From contig JARUPY010000602.1 of the NCBI GenBank assembly GCA_029817715.1, positions 1,381,501 through 1,445,500 of the forward strand: a stretch of DNA of 64,000 nt, in the 5' to 3' direction. The notes beneath the pieces were generated by a model. The model made no database searches, had not been told where the DNA came from, and saw only the letters and a list, made by a program, of their open reading frames with translations. The translations under genes were made by a program, and so were the position numbers. Positions 44,700 to 57,800 of this stretch are shown here, in pieces (position 1 is the stretch's first letter; every line of letters starts with the position of its first letter). Origin of the DNA: Melastoma dodecandrum. Lineage: Eukaryota > Streptophyta > Magnoliopsida > Myrtales > Melastomataceae.

Positions 44700-46532
44700 A
44701 TGTCGCGAATAAACCAGCTCTTGTCTGCCGCTATTAAATCCAAGTTCAGCCCGCCGAGCTCCACCGTCCCTTCTCTCGTGTCCGACTACGCCAAGAGCAA
44801 CCACCACGAACTCGCTTTACGCTTGTTCCGTTACGTGCACTCGGCCGGGATCGAACTCGACTGCTTCGCCGTGCCCTCCGTCCTCAATTCCTGCGGCCGA
44901 CTCCCCAACTCGTGGCTCGGCGAGGAGGTGCACGGGTTTTCGCTCAAGCGTGGGTTCGGGAGGGATGTTTTTGTGGCGAATTCCTTGGTTTTTATGTATG
45001 GGGAGTGCGCGGAGACTGTGGCGTCGAGGAAGGTGTTCGATGAAATGCCCGAAAGGGACGTCGTGACCTGGAGTAGCCTGATTGGTTGTTATGGTCGTGC
45101 TGGGTGGGTTGACGAGGGCTTGGGTGTCATTGGGGACATGTGCTATGGCGGCGTTAGGCCTAATGAGGCTTGTTTGGTTAACGTGGTCGGGCTTTTTACG
45201 GATGCCGGTGACGGTTCGATGGCGAAGGAAGTGCATGCCTACGTGGTGAGAAATGGAACATATGGTTATTTTAGGGATACCTATGATGCGGGTTGTTTGC
45301 TCGGTACTGCGTTGATTGACCTGCATTCTAAATGTGGAAATTTAGGTTATGCTCGAAGGATCTTTGACAGGATCTCATCGAGGAACGTCGTTACATGGAC
45401 TTCGATGATCATGGGTTTTCTGAGATGGGGCAGTGTAAAAGATGGCACCGAACTGTTTTGCAAGATGATAGAAGGTGGGGTTGTTCCCACTGAGGTGACA
45501 CTGGTGAATTTGATTATTGAGTGTGGGTTTATTAGGGCTGCGGATATGGGCAAACAAGTACATGCATATGTATTGAAATCTCATGTCTGTATGCCTTCGG
45601 ATGTATTGACAGCGTTGATCGATATGTATGGGAAGTGCGGTGGGGTTCAATACTGCAGAGAGTTGTTTGATCACTTCAAGAAGAAGGATGCCTCAATGTG
45701 GACAACCATGGTTTCTGCTTACACTCGAGCTCGCTGCATCGATTTAGCTTTAGAGTGTTTTGTCCAAATGAAAGCCGAGGGCCTTGGGCCGACTGAAGAA
45801 GCTGTAGTCTGCATTGTCTCTGTTTGTGCGGATACCACATCTTTAGAATCTGGCAGATGGATCCATGCCGCCGTTGAGAAAAACGGGATGGGAGATGTAG
45901 TTCTGCGAACAGCCCTGATCGACATGTACTCAAAATGTGGAAACGTAGAAGCTTCCCTGAGAGTTTTTAGGGAAGATCCTCGCCGGGACACATGCCTCTG
46001 GAATGCGATAATCACCGGACTGGGGAAACATGGCCTCGGGAAGGAAGCATTGGCAATCTTCACGCAGATGGACGAACTCCAGGTCAAGCCTGACAGCACG
46101 ACCTTCATTGCTGCCCTGCATTCATGCAGCCATGCAGGCTTAGTTACAGAGGCGAAGAAGTTGTTCCACAAAATGATGAATCGCTATGCTCTGACTCCCA
46201 AGGTGGAGCACTATGGATGCATGGTCGATGTTCTCAGTCGAGCCTGTCTGCTCGACGAGGCAGTCGAGCTGATCAGAAGCATGCCGGTGGAGCCCAATGT
46301 GATCGTGTGGGGATCTCTGCTCGCCGGTGCGAAGCTTTACAAGGACTCTAAGCTGGAGGAGTTGGCTTCGAAACAGATTCTCATGGCCGAACCTCGACAT
46401 TACGGATACAACATGCTCGTGTCTAACATCTTCGCCTCGAACGGTCGGTGGAATGATCTTGAGGAAGCGAGGCAAAGAGTAGCAAACTCCAGAGCATGCA
46501 GAGAAGCCGGCCTGAGTATGGTAGGAAACTAG
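44700..46532 (+). CDS. PLS-class PPR protein, E-type, no DYW domain
   Basis: An intronless frame of 610 codons. PPR motifs of the P-L-S arrangement run nearly throughout, for example DVVTWSSLIGCYGRAGWVDE, NVVTWTSMIMGFLRWGSVKD and DTCLWNAIITGLGKHGLGKE. Then come VEHYGCMVDVLSRACLLDEA and an E-like region (PNVIVWGSLLAGAKLY, ILMAEPRHYGYNMLVSNIFA). The protein ends at CREAGLSMVGN, without E+ or DYW modules. Such proteins are imported into mitochondria or plastids. Those lacking DYW usually act in RNA editing with a partner deaminase, or in other RNA processing. The start follows directly on the divergent promoter. The organelle and RNA target are unknown. Confidence 0.9.
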   Translation: MSRINQLLSAAIKSKFSPPSSTVPSLVSDYAKSNHHELALRLFRYVHSAGIELDCFAVPSVLNSCGRLPNSWLGEEVHGFSLKRGFGRDVFVANSLVFMYGECAETVASRKVFDEMPERDVVTWSSLIGCYGRAGWVDEGLGVIGDMCYGGVRPNEACLVNVVGLFTDAGDGSMAKEVHAYVVRNGTYGYFRDTYDAGCLLGTALIDLHSKCGNLGYARRIFDRISSRNVVTWTSMIMGFLRWGSVKDGTELFCKMIEGGVVPTEVTLVNLIIECGFIRAADMGKQVHAYVLKSHVCMPSDVLTALIDMYGKCGGVQYCRELFDHFKKKDASMWTTMVSAYTRARCIDLALECFVQMKAEGLGPTEEAVVCIVSVCADTTSLESGRWIHAAVEKNGMGDVVLRTALIDMYSKCGNVEASLRVFREDPRRDTCLWNAIITGLGKHGLGKEALAIFTQMDELQVKPDSTTFIAALHSCSHAGLVTEAKKLFHKMMNRYALTPKVEHYGCMVDVLSRACLLDEAVELIRSMPVEPNVIVWGSLLAGAKLYKDSKLEELASKQILMAEPRHYGYNMLVSNIFASNGRWNDLEEARQRVANSRACREAGLSMVGN

Positions 46533-47886
46533 CAAATGGAAGGGATCTCCTAAAAGCCCATTTCCGTTCCTTAACATGAATCCAAAAATCTCGAACCAAA
46601 GCCCGAGCCCGAACCCGACCACCCGACTTGCAAAGAGTCAAAGGTTAAATGATCCATTGGGCGGTTGATGTAATTTTATTATTTATTATTGTTTGGGTAA
46701 TGTGTGTGTGTGTGTCGTAACGCGTGCATCAAAACCAACCATTTTTATTTTTTATTTTTTAAAATATTTTTGTTGGTACCGTACCTTGCGGGTTTATCTG
46801 CAGTGCTGGGGCATCACTTTTGACCATTGAAGTAGTAAACTAATAACATTTGGTTTATCAGAAAAAAATTAAATTTGGTAATGAACGAGGCCGATTATTT
46901 TAATCTCCCCCCTCCCCCGGGGATTACGTTATATTATAATCAGCATGTCCTTCTTTAGTTGAATCAAGCCTAAATAAATTAAGATATATGATTAGTTCTA
47001 TCATGTAATAATTTCAGATTAGTTTATTACAACGTGTTATAAAATGAAACAGCGTACTAAGGTTAAGAAATATTTCATCAAAAAAAGATGTACGCAATCA
47101 AAACGCTATATCAAGGAAGACTCTGGTTTTGTGCCCCTCTGTATATTGGGAAGGTCGTGGTAATCACTGAAAAAAACGAGCGCTGACACCCTACGATCGT
47201 TGATTATACGCCGTAAGGTCGCGCGAAGTAAGGTCGCCCGGGAATCGAACCGACCCGCCGGAGAGGAACGACGTGGAAACACTGTGGGGACGTGAATCAT
47301 GCGGACGACAGCCCCCACCAGAAAATAAACGAGGAAAAACCCTAAATATTCCCAAACGCCCATGCTTCTACAATTTTCATCACCCATCTATTGTTGTCTC
47401 CCAAAGGACTTAAAGAGCAACACAATAATAATGCACTAATCCATTTCCCTTTCCATTCATTAAATACAACACCAAATACACACAATGCACCCATCTTTTT
47501 TTACATTTGTTTAATATTATTTAATGTCTTTTTTTTGGGGGAGGGGGTATTGATTTTGACCCACCCCATGAATTACCCAGAAATTTAGGGCACCCTTTCA
47601 ATAATAATAATAATAGGTCTTCGCCTCTTTCTCTCCCCTTGCTGATGATGATAATAATAATTTAATGGTGTGTTTGTTCCATATTCGGTTGTCCTTTTGT
47701 TCCCCTCCCTCCCTCCCTCCTCCAGTGAAAGAACAAGAAAAGGTATCGAGCTCTAATCATTCAACCACAACGCACATCTCCAATTCCCCCCCTGCTTTGA
47801 GCTCTTCTTTTTTGGGTGTTTGGTGATTTATAACCCTAGATCTGTTCTTCAACAACTTTGGATATTTTCTAGTTGGGTCTTAGGGT
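46533..47886. other. Intergenic, upstream of the AHL gene
   Basis: AT-rich DNA with short tandem repeats: (GT)n near 46701-46714, (AAT)n near 47600-47615 and (CCCT)n near 47703-47721. A minus-strand frame at 47106-47387 has no recognisable content. The last ~150 bases are probably the AHL leader. Confidence 0.4.
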
Positions 47887-48726
47887 ATGGCGAACCCGTG
47901 GTGGACCGGCCAGGTTGGTCTCCCGGGGGTGGATACCTCAGCGACCACTTCCTCCACGGCAAAGAAGCCGGATCTAGGTATTTCCATGAAGAGGGATGCC
48001 CGCGATCGGGAGGAAGATGAGAGGGAGAACAGCGATGATCCGAAGGAAGGCGCGGTTGATGTTGCCACGAAGCGGCCCCGGGGGAGGCCTCCCGGTTCGA
48101 AGAACAAGCCGAAGCCACCGATCTTTGTGACCCGTGACAGCCCTAACGCCTTACGAAGCCACGTGATGGAGATAGCCAACGGGGCTGACGTAGCAGAGAG
48201 CATGGCGCAGTTTGCTCGGAGGCGGCAGAGAGGGGTCTGTGTGCTCAGCGGCAGCGGCACCGTCACCAACGTGACCCTCCGTCAGTCGACCGCTCCCGGG
48301 ACTGTCATGGCGCTACACGGTCGATTCGAGATCCTGTCGCTTACGGGCACCTTCCTCCCGGGTCCTTCTCCGCCTGGCTCGACGGGGTTGACCATATACT
48401 TGGCAGGTGGTCAGGGGCAGGTCGTTGGCGGGAGCGTAGTTGGGCCACTTGTGGCTTCAGGGCCGGTCATGGTAATTGCCGCAACTTTTTCTAATGCCAC
48501 CTACGAGAGGTTACCCCTTGAAGAGGAAGAAGAGGCCGCGAGCGGCCAAGGTCCGATGGGGAGCAGATCACCGCCAGGGATCAACCCTACCCGTGGAGCT
48601 GGAGGGGGGACGGTGCCGGATCCCTTGTCGACACCAATCTACAATTTTCATGTTCCAAACGGAGGGCAGTTGAATCACGACGATCAGGGTTACGCCTGGA
48701 CTCATGGAAGGCCACCTTATGCTTGA
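47887..48726 (+). CDS. AT-hook motif nuclear-localized (AHL) protein, clade A
   Basis: An intronless frame of 279 codons. It starts [12 protein letters not shown], the typical clade A opening. One type-I AT-hook ([16 protein letters not shown], about residues 63-78) binds the minor groove of AT-rich DNA. The PPC/DUF296 domain follows (about 84-210), with [33 protein letters not shown] and the GRFEIL core, then [10 protein letters not shown] and [30 protein letters not shown] domains let AHL proteins trimerise and recruit partners. A variable acidic, Gly-rich tail ends HGRPPYA. AHLs of this clade repress growth and other programmes through chromatin. It most resembles the AHL19/20/23 group, but which member cannot be decided. 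The gene looks intact. Confidence 0.93.
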   Translation: MANPWWTGQVGLPGVDTSATTSSTAKKPDLGISMKRDARDREEDERENSDDPKEGAVDVATKRPRGRPPGSKNKPKPPIFVTRDSPNALRSHVMEIANGADVAESMAQFARRRQRGVCVLSGSGTVTNVTLRQSTAPGTVMALHGRFEILSLTGTFLPGPSPPGSTGLTIYLAGGQGQVVGGSVVGPLVASGPVMVIAATFSNATYERLPLEEEEEAASGQGPMGSRSPPGINPTRGAGGGTVPDPLSTPIYNFHVPNGGQLNHDDQGYAWTHGRPPYA

Positions 48727-50777
48727 ATTGAATAAATAAATAAAAAATAATAATAAAAAGTTTGTACAAAAATCAAAAGGGTATATTTTTTGTCCTTGTT
48801 AAATGTAAATAATGGGCAGATGGATTTAGACTATTGTATTCGGCTGTCCCAATCTACTCCATGTTTAAGAAAACATGTTAACAATCAACTATCTTGATCT
48901 TATCAATTTTTATTAATAAATAGTAGAATTGACTTACAAAGTTTTTTAGATCAAACGATAAGATTTTTATGCTTTTCTTTGCTACTTATAAGTAACAAAA
49001 ACTAAAAAATGATATTACTAAAATTCTTGATCAGACACTACAGAAGAATAGTTAGCTTATTAGATCATGGTCAGTAGTTCACTTGGGCTGGAGAATGAAT
49101 GGTTTTTTAGCTTTTCAAGGAGCTTGTCTTTAAGGTAAGGTCTAGCTTTCATTTAAAGCTTCTCTCCCTCTTGTTACAGGAAACGAGAGGTAGCCCTAAA
49201 TGAAGTGTTGGGTTTCCGAGGCCAACATGTTAACAACGAGAAGAGATTAACGAAACTCGGAGCACGTTGTCAGTTACGAGGTAAGGGTGTCTGACCCTTG
49301 CAACAACATAATATTTATAGCGTAACCTAGGACGAAGCTTGAATACTGGCTTCTTGAGTTTCGATGTCTTATCCAGATGCAGTGGCTCCCGATTGAGATT
49401 ACAACTAACATGCACGCACGTTCGTGTCTTGGTATCATATCAGATACGGTCCGACAAATGTCTGTAATGTGTAATATGGTTTCGAAATCAGAAACCTCTT
49501 ACTAATCCACGTGCCTTTACATGTCCTTTTGACCACCCCTGTTAAAAGGCACATCCATTATATTTAGGTATTCTACCCTAATCGAATCGGATCCGGCGAA
49601 GCCAATGAATACCGACAATTCCACTTTACATTTTTTTCGAGAAATGTGGTTCTTCTAACTTCATTTTTTTTTAGAAAAACAACATAGAAAAAGGAGCCTA
49701 TAGGACTTGGGAATAATAGTCAGTGATGTTAATAAAATGGAAAGGGCAAAGTGGTGGTGTTGGAGAATCATTGAATCGGGCAAAAGGAGAGTGGGGGGAG
49801 TCATCCCCAAAAGGTTCATAACTCGAGGTCGAATATTTGATCGATCGGGGGAGGGTGGGATTTAGATTAGGTGCGATGAGATTGATCGTTCCCAACGTTT
49901 GCAGAAAAGCACGACCACCCCACCACTAATAATTTTTTTTTTACAAATAATAAAATAATTTAGTACAACCAAAAAGGGAGAGGATTCAATTCACTCAATT
50001 CCCATCCACAACCCCCAATAGCTTTGCTTTTACCTTTAAGAGAAATAGTTGCTTAACCTGGTCCAAATGCAATCATTTTCTCGTAAGGCCGAAGATGATG
50101 ATAACTCCATGCCCAAAAATTAACAATTAAATTAAAGAATTTGCACGAACAACAACGAGTTGCCCGATCGTATGTCTAATTGGGCCTGCTGCGTCGGCAG
50201 TCGGGTCGATGATGATGGGCCGGGCTTCAACACACATTCATTTAGGGCCTCGTATCATGTAATTAATTAATTAATGAAATGAGCAAAGTTGGCATTGGCA
50301 ATGAGCTGGATGGAATCAAATGTTCGTATATAATTAATTAATGGAACTGTCATTCATTGCCAACTAAATTAAAACGTCCTAATTAATTTATTTATGTCAA
50401 ATTGCTAAGCGTGAGAAGTGGATTGGGAAATCGCTGACTACGTGGCCAGAATATCATGTCATAGAAAAACTAGACTACTATTGTAGTAATGTCACAGATC
50501 ATCATCCATCGTCGATCTCATCTCAACAAATCTTCATGACATAAATGGCTTTTTATAAGAACAAAGATGTTGCCCCGCCGGTCACGACGAGATCAATACT
50601 AAAATTCTTCAGCTCTAAAAGGCTACCAAACTTATGGTTAGAGTAAATCGGTGCGCACCGGGACAAAACTTCTTGTGTTCTTTTTTTAATGTGTACATGT
50701 TGCCTCATCGTCGTCGTCGTCGTCATGTAGTTGTCCGAGTATAAGAATAAAAGCGGACTGACCGGAGTAGTCGGGCT
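48727..50777. other. Intergenic, no gene seen
   Basis: AT-rich DNA between the AHL gene and the end of the ethylene receptor. Short direct repeats of (A)ATTAATTAAT occur near 50260-50345 and a (CGT)n run at 50708-50723. I see no coding block or structured RNA. Confidence 0.4.
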
Positions 50778-53233
50778 TCAAACTACATCTCCCGCTCGTT
50801 GCAGGACGCGACGGAGTTCATCGGATAAGCCTTGAAGAACGACCGGCTTCCATATCACGCCGTTCATTCCCGCCAGCAGGCATCTTTCCCATATGCGCTC
50901 ATCCGCATTCACTGTCAAGGCCACGATCAGGGGCCAGCTTTGGCTTCGGAATTTCCTTATCCTCATCGTCACGTCGAAGCCGTCTATGTCGTGCATGTGA
51001 AGATCGAGGAGGACCACGCGGTACGAGTTCTCGGCTCGGGTTAGGGCTGCCAGGCACTCCAACCCAGAGGAAACCGTGGTTACTTGACAACCGAGCTTCT
51101 CCAGGAGCTTCTTGGTGACTGCCTTATTGACGCTGTCGTCGTCCGCGAGTAAGACTCTGAGTCCTGTAAACTGGGTCAGATGGGTATCCCCGTGAAACAA
51201 AGATGCGGCTTCTCCCCATGACGAGAGGAGTTGAAACCTCAGTACGAGTGTCATCCTCTGCGGAAGGCCTTGAGGGCTAGACGCTATCCAAATACTACCC
51301 TGCATCATCTGCATATCGATTCCAAGACATAATTGGATGAAAGCGGGTCGATCTGAAACCCATCAACAACACTAGTAAGAACAGATCACATCAGACGCAT
51401 CTCAAAATGTGCATATGATGCGAAGATCCAGAACTAAGTTCCGTTCCAGAAAAAAAGAGCATCTGAGATTCAAAGACCCACCTGCACGATCTTTTTGCAG
51501 ACGCTGAAGCTGAGTGCACTAGTGTCATTGTTGCCATGGCTTGTTGTGATGGCCGGACGATCCGAAGGAACTATGCAAGAAGACTCAGGACCTCCACCAG
51601 AGATCTCTGCCTCGAGCTTAACATGGACGAATTCACTAGACGTCATCATCAGTGCCCCTCCCCACGACTTCTCGTTGTTCTTCCCATCAATTCGGCTTTC
51701 TTGGAGAATCCGAAGCTTTACCGTGCCAACTCCATTGTAACTATCCAAAAGATAACCAACCACATGAAGAATGACCTGAAATGTCCTATTCTCTTCTCCC
51801 ATCACAAGGTCCGGCAATGAGCTTTGAACCTCGATCTCGAAACCAAAGCCCTTCAGCATGCACAAGCATTTGGCGAGACAAGACGCTTCCTTGATCATGG
51901 AATGTAGGTGGAAGCGCCTTATTTCCAACGGGAACTTTCCATCGACTTTTGCAGAGATCTCCATTACATCGCTGATCAAAGTCGACAGAACATGACTCGT
52001 CTTTGACATTGTTCCCACGAGGAGCTTTTGGTCGGAGTTCAGAGATTCACCTTCGAGAATCGAGAGAAGACCCACAATAGAGTGCATAGGCTTCCTCATT
52101 CCATGGCTCATTACTTTCTGAAATGAGTCCCTTGCCTGGCTAGCCATCATCGCATTTCTCTTTGCATGCTGCAATGTGCGATTCTGCTCCGCTAGTTTTT
52201 CCCTCATCAGCTGAGATTCCTCGAGGACGGCTGCGTGAGACAAGGCGACTGCCACCTGATCAGCGACCACTTCCACGATTTCCATTTCATGGTAGCTCCA
52301 ATGTCTGAAATTCGCAAACGGAAGAACAAGTACCAGTATTGCATAATGTGTGTCGACTGATTCGGGTGTACCTCCCTTGAAGTTAGATGCTCGAAGCATC
52401 GGCATCCGAACAGCCGCTATCGGTCCGAGCTCCTCAAGCCCATTTCCACTTGCAGCAGCAAGTGCAGACTCGGGTCTCAAAATCCTCACACCTTTGGTCT
52501 CCCTAATCTCCTTTACATCGGGATCATCTATAGGTACGGAGCGACCGTAATTCCTCAGAGAACCCGCCTTAAGCTCATGGGTCATGATCATCTCGCTACG
52601 ACTCTCGTTCGGCATCCAAACAATGCAGTTATGCAAATCCAATGTCTTGGAGAGCTCCACCAGGGTCGTGTAGAGGATTGTGTGCTTATCGAGGGATTTC
52701 CTAATCTCCCGAGTCAGCATACGAACGTGCAATCCCGCCTCCTTTTGCCTCTTCATCATCTCGACCTCCTGATCCAACTCCAGTACATTCTGCCTCAGGA
52801 AAAGCTCCCTAACCTTAGCCTTGAGAAGAATTGGTATAAGCGTCAGCAGGGTTATCGCGGTTGCGCACGACACCAATGCAGTGAGCAGCTTGGCGATGGT
52901 GAGGGAAAGCATCAACTGGAAGGAGTGAGGGCCGTAGTAAGTCCACCCATTGAGCAGGTGGGTCAAACCGCAGAGGACGATGAAGGCAATGAACTGAACG
53001 AGCACCCACTTGAAGGGCACATCCGAGAAGCTGACGAAGTAGAGCAGCTCGATCGGGATGGAGAAATATGCCACGGCAATCAGGAAATCGCTCACCTTTT
53101 GGCACTCGAGGATCCTCTGTGCGCTCCAGAAACCCTCGTCATCGCAGTTACAATTATACCCAGCGTCGATGGCGAAGGCACAAAGGGGAAGCAAAGCGAG
53201 AAAAAATCCCGCTAGAGCCTTCGCCCTCGACAT
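50778..53233 (-). CDS. EIN4: Subfamily-2 ethylene receptor (EIN4/ETR2 type)
   Basis: Two exons (53233-51482 and 51308-50778) join in phase to give 760 residues. After a signal-like extra hydrophobic segment (1-21) comes the ethylene-binding domain. It has [29 protein letters not shown], and the copper ligands Cys88 and His92 in [21 protein letters not shown] domain (about 185-340) and a degenerate histidine-kinase domain follow. The H-box is [15 protein letters not shown], with His present, but the N and G boxes are not recognisable. Exon 2 encodes a complete receiver: [19 protein letters not shown], the phospho-acceptor in [14 protein letters not shown], and Lys in IWKPV. Receptors sit in the ER membrane and repress ethylene responses until the hormone binds. 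The extra N-terminal segment and decayed kinase boxes mark subfamily 2. The CNCDDEGF start and retained His favour EIN4 over ETR2; the symbol is tentative. Confidence 0.93.
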
Positions 53234-54236
53234 GGCATCCCCTTGGAACGATGGGCCTTCGGAGAGTCAATTCATCCAGCACGGGCAGCTAAAAATTCCC
53301 CCAAACCACAGGAAGTCCAGAAACACCAGATCTGAAGACAACCCACTGAACCCCTCAAAATGGAACAACCCCACTCCGTTCACCTTCTCCCCGCAACTCG
53401 TCGCCCATAATCAGCCGACAGACACCTCAGACTCAGAACAGAAAAAAGAAAATATCCATCCACAGAACCCCAGCACTGATCCCAACCTCCACAAAGATCA
53501 AAACTTGTCAAGTTCCCACAATCAGAAAACGAGAAGCCAGGACGATGACAAGATTTATTCAATTCCAACCCAAAGCAACGGAAATCAAATCCATCCGACA
53601 GACCCCACCCCACCCACTAAAAAAAAAATGAGGGAGAGCATGAAGAGGGGGCGTAGACGAGCTGAAAAGGACTTCAATCACGGGTAAGAAGAAATGCCCA
53701 GAACAAGAAAAGAGGAGATGTTGACATGGACATGGAGGGTTTGAGGAAGGAGAGAGTTGTGTATAAGGAATAATAAGGAGAAGGGGTGGTGGGAGGGGGA
53801 GAGGGGCAGCGAGACAAACAAACTACAAAGTCGCAAGAGAGAGAGAGGGAGGAGAGTGGGAAGTGGGGAGTGGGTCCGAGAGGATGTAAAAGTGGGGATT
53901 AAGTGAAGAGAACCTGGACAGCCTAAGGCCAGGTTCAAAGCATCATCATCCCTAAAATGAAATTCCCAAAGCTCTGGATTTGGACAGCATCCCTCCTTCC
54001 AAAACACAGAGTCGGTTTTTAGTTCTGTTCTGGGATCCAAATATTTGCTTCAGATTTTTACATCTAAAAGAAAATATCTGCATCGTATAATAATAAATTA
54101 TGTGAAAGCTATTGTTCACCATCTCCGTTTCCACTTCTTGGATTGGGTTTGGGTGGGGTACCTCAAAATCATGTGATGGGACGATTCGGAAGGGTGGTGT
54201 TACATGGAATTTCAACCCCCCCTTTTTCTTAAGAAT

Positions 54237-54271
<35 letters not shown>

Positions 54272-54826
54272 TAATGTCAAATAGCTAGCAATTATGTTTG
54301 ATTGATTGATGGGTTACTTTGAGGAGGAGTTAACAAGAAAAGAAAGATTTTTGGGGGGTTTCCCACCAGCATAATAGCAAAAGGCCGGGCCCAGCCCAGA
54401 TAGCCCAGAGTAAGCCCATTCATGGTAATGGCCCGAATGCAGAGCCCAGTCCGAGCAAAATGTGGTACATACGAAGAAAAGAAGCATATCGCATCTTGAC
54501 ATCGTGAGCTTTTGAAAATGTATTCTCGTTTCTAAACCGCTTTTTCTGCGGAACTTTTGTCTAAGAATGCTTATGCTACTGCTAAAAGTTCTAAAGAATT
54601 TTTTATAGTCTTGGAGACTATCCTAAACATACTGATAGGGGCCACAAAGAAATTAATCTTCAGAAAGGAAACAAAAGGAAATGGAATACGGCTTATGCCG
54701 ATGAGTCATCAGTTCATGTCCAAAATTGGATAAAATTCTATCTTGACTCCTGTGTTGTTTGCTCCTTTTTTTTTTGTATATGCTTCTTGCATTCCTTCCC
54801 GGGTTGTGGGACGGCAGTGTGGCCCT
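53234..54826. other. EIN4/ETR2 upstream region and myosin 3' flank
   Basis: 53234 to about 54040 is the upstream and leader side of the receptor gene; a leader intron is possible but not proven. A GA-rich stretch lies near 53835-53875. 54238-54272 is an (ATT)n microsatellite of about 11 units. The rest, up to 54826, is the 3' flank of the myosin gene. Confidence 0.4.
54238..54272. repeat. (ATT)n microsatellite
   Basis: About eleven uninterrupted TAT/ATT units. Confidence 0.95.
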
Positions 54827-57800
54827 TCAGTCGGGCCGAGGCAACAGGAAGCTGAACCCCAAGTTCTCCCTGATCAACGGCGGAGGATCGATGTCGGAGA
54901 TGTCCATCCTCTCCATTGACTTTGATATATCGTCCACTGAGAACGGTATGCTGCAAAAGAACGGAGCCAAGTAATGGTCAGGCGAAGATGACCTTATTTT
55001 ACTAGGCAACGTCATGTCAGTCCCGGGAGAACTTAAAACTCTGAGCTAACCTCGAATCATCGTCGAGCAGGAATGAGCTGCTGACAGCGTTGTTTGAATC
55101 CTCTGTCATCAGCACCCTCATGTTCGATATGACCTGAAAAGAACGAGTGTTTCAGACGTGACCAAGCAGAGCAGAAAACGTTAAACCCGCGATCTTCTAA
55201 TTCCTTTTACATGTTCTGCGACAAGTGAATCCAGCCTAGATAACCCATGGATAGAAGCTTACATCCGGAGAAACACTGTGTGTGCCGTACTTGTCGTCCC
55301 AGTACATCGTACTGATACGATACAACTGCTGGATGCTAAGCACCTGAAGTGGACAAGAAACCAGGAAATATTATTATCAGCAAAAGTCAAGCTTAGATCG
55401 CACTGGTCAGTAAGATGGTACATACTGGACATAAATCGTGGCTTATTTCGTCAAGCGTTTTCTTCGGTTTTTGATGTATGACCAGAAACCCGATGGCCTG
55501 CCTAATATGTTTCAATTCGTCCCAGGCAGAGCCTGCATACTGTGTGCAAGAGAACCAGATTCAGTATCGAAACAAGAAATTTGCTAGGAAGAGTGCTTAT
55601 AACTTGACAACTACCTCATCGGTCGCCTTGTAGCACCAATGTTCGAGTTCAGCCAAACCGGCCTTGACGTATTCCCCGTTGCTGAACGAGCAGCACTCTC
55701 GCCTTAGTAAGAGACTGAAGAGGGTACAGAGAAACCGTAAGATGACAAAATTCTAATGGGAATTGCTCAGAATTTCATTGAAATTAGAAGTTGAATAGGG
55801 TATACCTGTTAAATAACTGGACATTGATGAAAGAAAATATCTGGATGAACACCTTCCGAACCAGAAATGGCGGAACCTGGAAAAGCAGCAAGATCATTAA
55901 CTTCAACTGACGTCACACTCAATCTGGAAGAAGGTGCTCTGGGAAGTTAGCCCACATGGTTCGCTTTTAAGGTATTCAGGAAGTTGCCGAGGCTCTTCAC
56001 GATTTCCTGCCAATGCGCGATGAGCGCTTGTTGGGCCACGGTGTTCGTGACCGAGCGAGATGAACCCTTCACCAAGCTTGCCCTAGATGTTCTCGGGGCC
56101 TAAAATAAGATTCCCAAATTGAATATACAATTGTTCCATCTTAAATATAAAGTCGACAAAACTTTGTTTCTGTAAGAAAACTGGCAAAGATATGTACCTG
56201 TATGCATAATCCAAGCAACGGAGATATTTCCTTCTTCAGATTATCCCTGATCATCCCGTATATCTTCTCAACATAAGCCGTAAGCTGTTGTTTAAACAGA
56301 AGGGCCGGATACTTCGCTTCAACTTGGCGCACTTCCACTCCATCACCAATGGTTCCATTAATGAGGGAAATATTGACGCCTTGCGGCGTCCCACGGAAAC
56401 TCTACATGGGAAAGTAAGAGTTATGACATCTGAAATGCATACTGTTGAAATGGGGATGCACTAAGTTTCTTATAGAGCTTTTACCTGGGTCATTCTCCCA
56501 AATAAGGTCGCAGAGGATGATCGGCGGCGCTGCGGAGCCATTCCAGCTGCACCACTAGCTTTTAGTGTGAGTTGGAGTAGAAGCAGGAGAGTCGAGGTGT
56601 TGGACAACCAATATGCCAGGATATCATTGTTGTCTTGTGTCTGAAATGATCAATTTGGACATTACTGAAATAAGCAAGGGTACTTGACATTAGTTGAACG
56701 ATAAGAGGAATCTAGAAACTTGATCCAACCTCAATAGCATGTCCTATTGTCTGAATGATTCGGTCAAAAATGCTCGTCCTCTCGACTTCGAACGATCTCC
56801 AATGCAACAGGCACTTGTATATAATACAAGCTGCAATGGGTTTGTTGCTGGAAAATCCTAGGTGTTGAGCGATGCATCGGATCAGGAGCTCTTGGTTCTC
56901 CTGTTGCTTCTCATTTAGTGACTTCTGAGGTTTGTCCTCCACTTCCGAAGAATCCCGATGATTTATTGAATGACTATGCATATCCATACCAGGCTTTGAA
57001 TCCGGGTGAAGGTGGCCACTATCAGATCCCCGCTACATTCATCAAATATTGAACAGTGTCAAATCACAAGATGAAAAATTCACAATCCGTTACATGTTAG
57101 AAGCAAAAAGTTTAGTCTTCAATCAAAAGAACAAGAGTCCATGTTGTGTCCTGAGGAATACCGATAATATAGATCTGGAACGACCAGATAGGAACTTGTT
57201 GGGTGCCATTGACACAGCCTGCTGCCGAAGGACTCGGTTCTCGGATTCCAAATTCGCAAGCTTTTCTTCTAACCTAGTCATGTGAAGACGAATGTTAGTT
57301 AACATAACATATAATTTTGATTACACAAAAAGGGCATCCAAGCATGATGATTTATTAATTGAGACACTACCTCGTAACAGATTCCTGAAGGGAATGCGCT
57401 TTTTTCTCCGTTTCTTCCAATTTCACACGCCTTTGTTCGCTCACCTCTTGTAGCGCCTCGTTCTTCTTACCCGCCTCCTCTGCTTTACTCCGCTCGGAAT
57501 CTAACATGGACTGAAAGACGGGCTACGTCAGCAAACCAAACCAGAAGAGAGTATTTTCCGGTTAAAAGTGTTACTTACCTTTAACTCCTCTACTTCTTTC
57601 GTCAGAGATTCAAGTTTCTCGGTATCTTCTACGAGAACTTGTGTCTCCTGGACGACAGGAGGCGCTTCTTCAAGGGCTTTCTTCGTGGCTTCTCTTTCTG
57701 CTATGATCTGCATGTTTGTTTCGTCGACCTTACTCTGCAAGCTCTGCAACTGGTTCTGTAATTTGGCTATTTCCTGTGCTTTTGCTTCTTCTAAATCAGT

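Noticed and set aside
47106..47387. Minus-strand 93-codon open frame
   Set aside because: No domain, no homologue I recognise, no clear promoter or splice context; probably chance.
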